Source of the DNA: Acidobacteriota bacterium
Lineage (GTDB): Bacteria > Acidobacteriota > Thermoanaerobaculia > Multivoradales > SZUA-115
Assembly (NCBI GenBank): GCA_024277255.1
Contig: JAJRVQ010000143.1
Location: 1-35,575, forward strand
Reading direction: 5' to 3'
DNA: 35,575 nt
The notes below the pieces were generated by a model that saw only the letters and a list, made by a program, of their open reading frames with translations, did not search any database and was not told the origin of the DNA. Below, piece after piece: positions 30,987 through 35,575 of this stretch. The translations under genes were made by a program, and so were the position numbers. The number at the start of each line of letters is the position of its first letter. The stretch's first letter is position 1.

Positions 30987-32321
30987 ATGTCGAACATCGT
31001 CATCATCGGCTTGCAGTGGGGAGATGAGGGCAAGGGGAAGATCGTCGATCTTCTTTGTCCGGCTTTCGATGCGGTGGTGCGCTATCAGGGTGGCCACAAT
31101 GCCGGCCATACGGTGAAGTTCGGCGACCGCCACTTCTCGCTGCACTTGATCCCTTCGGGGATCGTGCACGAGGGGATGCGGTGTGTGATTGGCAATGGAG
31201 TGGTGCTGGCGCCGGATGCCTTCTTCAGCGAGCTGGATCACCTGCGTGAGGAAGGGGTGGATCCGCAGGGGCGGTTGTTCTTGTCGGACCGCTTGCAGCT
31301 CTTGCTGCCGGGCCATGCGCAGGTGGATCAGGCGCGCGAGGTGGCGCGGGGGGATCGCAAGATCGGTACGACTTCGCGCGGTATCGGCCCGGCTTATGAG
31401 TCGAAGGTGTCGCGCTACGGGATCCGCCCTTGCGATCTCTACAGCGCGACGTTGGGTGAGCGGCTGGAGGTGTTGACGGACAAGCAGGAGGCTGAGTTGG
31501 GTCGGGCGGTGGAGCCGACGGGTGAGGCGTTGTTGACGGCTTGCCGCCAATGGGCCGAGCGGTTGCGTCCACTCTTGCGCAACACCAGCTCGTTGCTCTC
31601 TGCTTGGGTCGAGGAAGGGCGCAGCCTGCTCTTCGAGGGAGCCCAGGGCGCTTTGCTCGACGTCGACCACGGTACCTACCCTTACGTCACTTCGTCGAAC
31701 GCCACGGCCGGTGGCGCCTGCATCGGTAGTGGTGTACCGCCGACGGCTCTCGATGGGGTGATCGGCATCTTGAAGGCCTACACCAGCCGGGTGGGTGAGG
31801 GGCCGTTCGTCACCGAGCTGGACGACGCGGTGGGCGAGCAGTTGCGGGCGCGGGGCAACGAGTACGGCACGACGACCGGGCGGCCCCGGCGCTGCGGTTG
31901 GCTCGACATGGTGGCCTCTAACTATGCGCGGCGGATCAACGGCATCGGCGCCATCGCCTTGACCAAACTCGACGTGCTGGACGACTGCGACGAGATCCCG
32001 GTCTGTGTCGCCTACCGGTTGGACGGCGAAGAGACCACGGAGTTTCCTTCCAGCGCCGAGGCGCTGGCCCGCGCCGAGCCGATTTATGAGACCTTGCCGG
32101 GATGGAAGAGTTCGACGGTGGGAGCCACCGAGCCAGAGCAGCTGCCGCGGGCGGCGCGAGACTATGTGCGCTACATCGAAGAGCGCATCGGTGCACCGAT
32201 CGCCTTGATCTCGACCGGGCCGCGCCGCGAAGAGACGATCCTGCGCCGCGAGCTGCCGGTGGTCCAAAGCTACTTCGGCGAGCGCACCGAGCGCATCCTC
32301 GCCGTGCGCGACGCCGGCTGA
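30987..32321 (+). CDS. purA: Adenylosuccinate synthetase
   Basis: 444 residues. PurA joins IMP and aspartate using GTP to form adenylosuccinate, the first committed step to AMP. Start ATG 30987 gives the expected MSNIVIIGLQWGDEGKGK, with the GTP P-loop GDEGKGK at 12-18. Also seen: GGHNAGHTVKFG, TTSRGIGPAYESKVSR, the EGAQGALLDVDHGTYPYVTS substrate loop region, and TTTGRPRRCGWLD. Length is standard. The ribosome site is weak (GGGA about 6 nt upstream). marC converges 19 nt after its stop. Confidence 0.97.
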   Translation: MSNIVIIGLQWGDEGKGKIVDLLCPAFDAVVRYQGGHNAGHTVKFGDRHFSLHLIPSGIVHEGMRCVIGNGVVLAPDAFFSELDHLREEGVDPQGRLFLSDRLQLLLPGHAQVDQAREVARGDRKIGTTSRGIGPAYESKVSRYGIRPCDLYSATLGERLEVLTDKQEAELGRAVEPTGEALLTACRQWAERLRPLLRNTSSLLSAWVEEGRSLLFEGAQGALLDVDHGTYPYVTSSNATAGGACIGSGVPPTALDGVIGILKAYTSRVGEGPFVTELDDAVGEQLRARGNEYGTTTGRPRRCGWLDMVASNYARRINGIGAIALTKLDVLDDCDEIPVCVAYRLDGEETTEFPSSAEALARAEPIYETLPGWKSSTVGATEPEQLPRAARDYVRYIEERIGAPIALISTGPRREETILRRELPVVQSYFGERTERILAVRDAG

Positions 32322-32340
32322 CCGACAAGTTTCCAGGGGG

Positions 32341-32928
32341 TCAGAGTGCCAGGTAGGAGGCGATTCCGTCGAGGAAGGTCTGCACCGCCAGCATGATCAG
32401 GATCATTCCCATCAGCCGCTCTATCGCCACCAGGCCTCGCTTGCGCACCAGGCGCAGCACGAGCCCCGAGCTGAGGAGGATGAGCGCGGTCAATACCCAG
32501 GCGGCGACCAGGGCCAGCGTCCAGTCGATCAACCGCTCGGGCTGCGAACGGGCGAGAAGCATCAGCGCGGCGAGGGTGGAGGGGCCGGCGACCATGGGGA
32601 TGGCCAGGGGTACCAGGAAGGGCTCCCCGTCGGGAAGGTCACCGAGCAACCCGTTGCGCGGCGGGAAGATCATGCGCAAGGCGATGATGAACAGCACCAG
32701 CCCTCCGCCGATCCTCACCGACTCCTGCCGCAAGTGGAGCAGTTCGAGCAGATAGGAGCCGAAGAAGAGGAAGATCAGCATCACCCCGAGGGCCATCGAC
32801 AACTCGCGGGCCACGATCCACCGCCGGCGCCGGGGCGGAATGTCTTTGAGCACCGCCATGAAGACCGGCAGGTTGCCCAGCGGGTCCATGATCAAGAACA
32901 ACATCAGCGAAGCCGAGAGCACACTCAT
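32341..32928 (-). CDS. MarC / YhgN family membrane protein
   Basis: 195 residues from ATG 32928, with AGGAGG at 32936-32941, 7 nt upstream. Six hydrophobic segments cover nearly the whole length. Family landmarks are FLIMDPLGNLPVF near the N-terminus and PLAIPMVAGPSTLAALMLLA in the middle. The MarC name reflects early linkage to multiple antibiotic resistance, which was later not supported; the transport role, if any, is unknown. Convergent with purA. Confidence 0.9.
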   Translation of the reverse strand: MSVLSASLMLFLIMDPLGNLPVFMAVLKDIPPRRRRWIVARELSMALGVMLIFLFFGSYLLELLHLRQESVRIGGGLVLFIIALRMIFPPRNGLLGDLPDGEPFLVPLAIPMVAGPSTLAALMLLARSQPERLIDWTLALVAAWVLTALILLSSGLVLRLVRKRGLVAIERLMGMILIMLAVQTFLDGIASYLAL

Positions 32929-33171
32929 CTTCTTGCCTCCTGGCCTGCCGTCGCGAGAGGACGACGGTCAATAGAAAAGCACAGACTCATGCGTAGACAA
33001 TACCTTCCCACAGAGGTCACGACGCTCGGGCCAGCTGCGCATCAACCGAGGCGAGCGGCAGTCCACAGGGGGCGCAAGAGCGCGGCGATGCCTCATCAGG
33101 CGGCGGAAATTACAACCCGCCAGCCGCAGTGTCAACACCTGGATCGAGAAACTAGAGATTCTCCGCCGCAG

Positions 33172-33200
33172 TTCACCAACCACCCCCACGGTTGTATACT
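33172..33200 (+). promoter_or_regulatory. Promoter of tRNA-Lys
   Basis: TATACT at 33195-33200 is a good -10 box, and TTCACC at 33172-33177 a weak -35 at exactly 17-nt spacing. The tRNA begins 10 nt after the -10, as expected for a transcript starting at or near its mature 5' end. Confidence 0.6.
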
Positions 33201-33209
33201 CCCGCGCCA

Positions 33210-33285
33210 GGGCCGTTAGCTCAGTCGGTAGAGCAGCAGACTTTTAATCTGATGGTCGGGGGTTCGACTCCCTCACGGCCCACCA
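33210..33285 (+). tRNA. tRNA-Lys (anticodon TTT)
   Basis: 76 nt with encoded CCA. The acceptor GGGCCGT (33210-33216) pairs with ACGGCCC (33275-33281), followed by discriminator A and CCA. The D arm is GCTC/GAGC, the anticodon loop CTTTTAA puts TTT at 33243-33245, and the T arm contains GGTTCGACTCC. All arms are intact, so it should be functional. Lower-GC accessory sequence starts directly downstream, making it a candidate integration site. Confidence 0.97.
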
Positions 33286-33346
33286 TTCTAACTCCTTTAA
33301 AATCATACGTTTACGAGTTCCAAGTCTTCCGAGATTTCGGCGGGCA

Positions 33347-33571
33347 TTAGAGGAAAGTAACCACTGAGTAACCACGGGAAAAGGTTTCGGCCTTTCGAGC
33401 CAGGAAGCCGCTGGCCTCTAGGCGACGGGTCAAAGCGCCGATTCGATAACCACGTGGCCAGTTTGCCAGGATCGTAACGGCAAGGCTGGAGAAAGAGGCC
33501 ACAAGGCCAGCAATAGCGCTTGCCGGTGATCGCCAGCGATAGAGGCTGGTTGGCGCGCCTGCCGCTTTCAA
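33347..33571 (-). CDS. Doubtful 74-residue frame
   Basis: A TTG-initiated minus-strand frame whose second half (ANWPRGYRIGALTRRLEASG and FLARKAETFSR) reads like a winged-helix or helix-turn-helix segment: two amphipathic helices with a turn. The first half is low in character, the start codon is rare and no proper ribosome site is seen. It may be a remnant of a regulator or chance. Reported with low confidence. Confidence 0.22.
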   Translation of the reverse strand: MKAAGAPTSLYRWRSPASAIAGLVASFSSLAVTILANWPRGYRIGALTRRLEASGFLARKAETFSRGYSVVTFL

Positions 33572-33840
33572 CCTTGGCCTAGCTTGATAGCCGAGCGGTT
33601 GGCAGTGGCTACAGCGGGCTGTTGTTGGCTCAGGCGGGGGGCGTAATCAGTGCGGGCCGCTCGCCGATAGTAGGGACGGCAAGGGCCACCCCCGCCCTTT
33701 GGAGTTGCGCGCTCCGGTTCTAATAATCCCCCTTGCCTTTCTAGCAAAACGGATTTTTGGTTTTTGATTTTTCGAGAGGCAGCGGTTATTGAGCTGGGGA
33801 GGGGGGATTGTTGCGCGAACTCCCGTGCGCAGAGCTGCTA

Positions 33841-33850
33841 CTACGCCTGT
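33841..33850 (+). promoter_or_regulatory. CTAC-N2-CTGT motif, copy 1
   Basis: CTACGCCTGT, the first of three same-strand copies of CTACNNCTGT in this accessory stretch (also at 33879-33888 and 34387-34396). It is 38 nt before copy 2. Proposed only as a possible shared operator. Confidence 0.25.
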
Positions 33851-33877
33851 CGTTGGTTGGGCGAACCTATTATGTTG

Positions 33878-33891
33878 ACTACATCTGTAGT
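33878..33891. promoter_or_regulatory. ACTACA-TC-TGTAGT dyad, BlaI-like operator candidate
   Basis: A perfect 6-bp inverted repeat around 2 nt. The arrangement ACTACA-N2-TGTAGT matches the operator pattern known for BlaI/MecI-type repressors. A -35-like TTGACT (33875-33880) overlaps its left arm on plus. No BlaI-type gene is in the window, so the binding protein is unknown. Confidence 0.4.
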
Positions 33892-33912
33892 AGGAACGGA
33901 GAAGTTACCCGC

Positions 33913-33987
33913 ATGGCCCTAGCGTTGAAAGCCAGAGCCACGCGGGCGCCGTGGTCGATGGCTGACTTGCTGGCCGCTACGGCCTAG
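33913..33987 (+). CDS. Possible 24-residue peptide
   Basis: ATG 33913 to TAG 33985-33987, with GGAGA at 33898-33902 about 10 nt upstream and the dyad plus TTGACT a little further upstream. The product would be basic at first (LALKARATRAP) and hydrophobic at the end. It could be a leader peptide, a truncated gene or chance. Its stop overlaps the stop of the convergent hypothetical gene. Confidence 0.2.
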   Translation: MALALKARATRAPWSMADLLAATA

Positions 33988-34286
33988 CAGCAGCCGCGCC
34001 AGTTGTCGTGAAGTATCTCCGGCGTGTCTGACAGGGCGCTCTCGATCTCTGAGATCGCCTCTTCGAGCTTGTGCCCAATCGCGTGGTCTAGGTCACGCTC
34101 CAGCGAGGCGGGGAGATCGTAAGGAATCTCCCGAGACTCCATCCGCGCGAGGGTGCGCGGGTCGGTCTGCGGTATCAATCCGTAGGCATGGCGCAAGACG
34201 CCATGGGCGGCGGCTAGGAGTAGCACGCCAAGGGTCATTGCGTGGCGGGAGCGCTCAACGGCGATATCATCGGTCTGGCTGGTCAT
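33984..34286 (-). CDS. Hypothetical protein, 100 residues
   Basis: Starts at ATG 34286 with GAGGAGA at 34295-34301, 8 nt upstream; the frame is open further upstream but that part lies in the divergent promoter region. Residues about 15-37 are moderately hydrophobic (HAMTLGVLLLAAAHGVLRHA), perhaps one membrane helix, and the C-terminal half is acidic and helical (HKLEEAISEIESALSDTPEI), ending in two cysteines. No known family is recognised. It is divergent from the ribbon-helix-helix gene with a 142-nt shared intergenic region. Confidence 0.6.
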   Translation of the reverse strand: MTSQTDDIAVERSRHAMTLGVLLLAAAHGVLRHAYGLIPQTDPRTLARMESREIPYDLPASLERDLDHAIGHKLEEAISEIESALSDTPEILHDNWRGCC

Positions 34287-34386
34287 GGGGGGTATCTCCT
34301 CATGGTTGGCTAGGCTCGGCGGGGTGTTACTGGCACTCTGTCGGGCCGCTTGCGTTTTAGATAAATCACAGTGTACACCTACGTTC

Positions 34387-34396
34387 CTACGCCTGT
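34387..34396 (+). promoter_or_regulatory. CTAC-N2-CTGT motif, copy 3
   Basis: CTACGCCTGT in the intergenic region shared by the 100-residue protein (minus) and the ribbon-helix-helix gene (plus), 33 nt before the latter. A separate palindrome GTGTACAC lies just upstream at 34371-34378. Both are plausible sites for autoregulation by the ribbon-helix-helix protein, by inference only. Confidence 0.25.
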
Positions 34397-34428
34397 CTAC
34401 ACGAGCGTCTCGGATATGCTTCACAGTC

Positions 34429-34626
34429 ATGCCAAAGAAGGAAGTAGCCTCCACCGGTCCACGCGGTGGCCGCACGACTCGCACCAAGAGTGGAATGGTC
34501 CGCAAATCTCTTTGGCTGCACGAAGACGAAGCTCAGGCTCTGCGGGATTTGGCCTACGAGGAGCACCGCCCGGAAGCTGAGATTATTAGAGAAGCCTTGA
34601 GAGAGCGTCTCGGAATTGCAGACTGA
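34429..34626 (+). CDS. Ribbon-helix-helix (CopG-like) DNA-binding protein
   Basis: 65 residues from ATG 34429. After a basic tail (residues 1-22) comes the predicted DNA-contacting strand VRKSLWLH (24-31), helix A (EDEAQALRDLAYEE) and helix B (PEAEIIREALRERLG), the layout of MetJ/Arc/CopG repressors, which bind as dimers to short dyads. Such proteins often regulate their own operon or act as antitoxins. A longer frame starts at 34285 but that part is intergenic. No good ribosome site is seen. The next gene on plus begins 63 nt later and is the likely co-transcribed partner. Confidence 0.75.
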   Translation: MPKKEVASTGPRGGRTTRTKSGMVRKSLWLHEDEAQALRDLAYEEHRPEAEIIREALRERLGIAD

Positions 34627-34689
34627 CCCCATGGGAATCTCACAACCGACCGTGGAGCGGGAAACAAACTCCGCCAGATTGGACTAACA

Positions 34690-35439
34690 GTGAGGACTTG
34701 GAGTCGAATAAGAGAGTCAGTTGTTCAATTCTGGCCGATAGCTGCGGTAGTTCTACTGATCGGCTGGGAAAGCTCTTGGTCGGATCGAGTCTATGAGTGG
34801 CTGTTGACGCGCTCTCTTCTGCTGCAATCCACTAGTAGTGCTTTTAAGCAGGTCGTCCAATCTGAGGGTCTGATAGTCCGAGGGTTGACGATGATTCCTT
34901 TGGCGCTAGGGCTAGTGTTGTGGAAGGGACTCCCCCTGTGGGTTTCCTATCTACTAGCGGGATGCCTAGACGGGTTCGATCGTAGGGAGTCGCTATTCAC
35001 AAGGATTGTCGATGCGTTGCGGGAAATGTCTGGCATGGTTGCGGGTATGACTTTCTTTCTTCTATTTAGTCTTGCTTACTTCATGTTGCCCTTGCTTGTC
35101 GATCGTCCATGGTATGAAAGTCATGAAAGGAGAGCGCAGCAAGGACAGTCGGCAGTTATTGACCTCTCGCTCTTGGACCGTGATGATCCGAATACATCCA
35201 ACGATGAGAGCAACGATCAACCGCTTGGTCATTTCGGATCAATGACTCTCTGGGTGCGCAACGTCAATAGCGGAAACAGTTACCCACTGGATGCAGAAGT
35301 AAGTGGGATCTCTCTGGAAAGGTTCTACTTTAGCAAGGGTGGCTGGGTTGACTTCTATTCATGTGAACTAGATGAGAACTACTCTGGCACCTGTGAGGAT
35401 GAGAATGGGACTGAGTGGGAGATCGAGGGGAAGCACTAG
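34690..35439 (+). CDS. Membrane protein of unknown function with C-terminal Cys motif
   Basis: 249 residues from GTG 34690, an uncertain start without a clear ribosome site. Hydrophobic segments occur at about 14-24 (weak), 66-90 and 114-135. The C-terminal 110 residues are soluble and acidic, with an Asp/Asn-rich linker (DRDDPNTSNDESNDQ) and a final motif GGWVDFYSCELDENYSGTCE, followed by DENGTEWEIEG, that holds the only two cysteines of this tail (C225, C235). I recall similar endings in other hypothetical proteins but cannot name a domain. Codon use is less GC-biased than in the chromosomal genes. It follows the ribbon-helix-helix gene; a toxin or transport role would be a guess. Confidence 0.65.
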   Translation: MRTWSRIRESVVQFWPIAAVVLLIGWESSWSDRVYEWLLTRSLLLQSTSSAFKQVVQSEGLIVRGLTMIPLALGLVLWKGLPLWVSYLLAGCLDGFDRRESLFTRIVDALREMSGMVAGMTFFLLFSLAYFMLPLLVDRPWYESHERRAQQGQSAVIDLSLLDRDDPNTSNDESNDQPLGHFGSMTLWVRNVNSGNSYPLDAEVSGISLERFYFSKGGWVDFYSCELDENYSGTCEDENGTEWEIEGKH

Positions 35440-35446
35440 CAGCCCG

Positions 35447-35467
35447 GGGTGAAAGTCCATTTCACCC
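35447..35467 (+). terminator. Hairpin after the membrane protein gene
   Basis: GGGTGAAA (35447-35454) and TTTCACCC (35460-35467) are exact inverted repeats with a 5-nt loop, 7 nt after the stop at 35439. No U-run follows beyond TTG. It may terminate the operon or belong to the end of the downstream insertion element. Confidence 0.45.
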
Positions 35468-35521
35468 TTGAGCTTATCCAGCACCAGCGATAGTGTGGTT
35501 TCCATCATCGGAGGTTCCAGT

Positions 35522-35575
35522 ATGGCGATGGGAAGACGAAAGAAACGGCGTCAGGGGCAGTTGTGGGTTGAAGCC
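35522..35575 (+). CDS. Transposase N-terminus, cut by window edge
   Basis: ATG 35522 follows GGAGG (35510-35514) at 7-nt spacing and opens 18 codons to the edge: MAMGRRKKRRQGQLWVEA. A basic start followed by a Q-x-x-LWVEA-like segment is how a group of IS5/IS1182-like transposases begins. Only the first residues are available, so the family is tentative and intactness unknown. Confidence 0.5.
   Translation, partial: MAMGRRKKRRQGQLWVEA

Larger units (their letters stand above)
33286..33983. other. Gene-poor region after tRNA-Lys
   Basis: About 700 nt with no confident gene. It contains three TTTTT tracts with 7-nt period (33754-33758, 33761-33765, 33768-33772), a TTG-started minus-strand frame at 33347-33571 (74 codons, listed separately), a 24-codon frame at 33913, a perfect ACTACA/TGTAGT dyad and two CTACNNCTGT copies. 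The composition is visibly less GC-rich in places than the rest of the window. I find no integrase and no second copy of the tRNA 3' end. Confidence 0.5.

Noticed and set aside
32968..33189. 73-codon minus-strand frame between marC and tRNA-Lys
   Set aside because: It overlaps the tRNA promoter and has no recognisable features.
33261..33285. Attachment-site duplication of the tRNA-Lys 3' end
   Set aside because: I searched 33286-35575 by eye for a second copy of GGTTCGACTCCCTCACGGCC and saw none, so no att pair can be claimed.
1..35575. CRISPR array, rRNA operon or complete prophage
   Set aside because: No regularly spaced repeats, no rRNA-like sequence and no capsid, terminase or integrase frame is present; the holin-like and S74-domain genes are isolated and cellular in context.

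Overview
The window is a GC-rich bacterial chromosome segment, most likely from Acidobacteriota (perhaps Thermoanaerobaculia-like). The placement is an inference from gene content: three tandem secreted proteins of the VWFA-related type first described in Acidobacteria, an FG-GAP/ASPIC-UnbV protein paired with a TPR protein, a YpdA-type bacillithiol-disulfide reductase, and housekeeping genes in standard order. No rRNA or other decisive marker is present.

Layout. (1) 1-326: a transposase C-terminal fragment and a short non-coding stretch. (2) 327-3291: a secreted hypothetical protein converging on a minus-strand group (fxsA, a GlcD-type FAD oxidase, a small glycine-rich membrane protein). (3) 3630-8889: exported FG-GAP/ASPIC-UnbV and TPR proteins with overlapping ends, then an exported protein with a phage-tail-type S74 chaperone domain and a clear terminator. 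(4) 9055-11088: lgt, a thiD remnant and ypdA, closely packed. (5) 11219-17359: three VWFA-related proteins separated by hairpins; the third overlaps a Holin-X-like membrane protein, which overlaps a small basic membrane protein. (6) 17356-27675: a DUF4177-type protein on minus, then a glycosyltransferase-like gene, nnrE/nnrD fusion, tsaE, a 3-hydroxyacyl-CoA dehydrogenase, and the conserved series phoH-pgpH-ybeY-corC-era, mostly with overlapping stops and starts. (7) 27696-32928: DUF445 and ubiB on minus, a divergent intergenic region filled by a roughly 200-nt nested inverted repeat, purA on plus, and marC converging on it. (8) 33210-35575: tRNA-Lys(TTT), then a gene-poor accessory stretch of visibly different composition with a small hypothetical protein, a ribbon-helix-helix regulator, an unfamiliar membrane protein with a Cys-containing C-terminal motif, and the start of another transposase.

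How the parts work together. Section 6 is a ribosome-maturation and nucleotide-signalling cluster (YbeY, Era, PhoH, the c-di-AMP phosphodiesterase PgpH) with metabolite repair (NnrE/NnrD) and t6A tRNA modification (TsaE). Sections 3 and 5 are dominated by exported repeat or adhesion-like proteins whose function is not known. The most unusual items are the long nested hairpin upstream of purA, the thiD stub coupled to ypdA, the VWFA trio lacking canonical metal-site residues, and the regulated-looking accessory region after tRNA-Lys. I found no CRISPR array, rRNA or complete mobile element.
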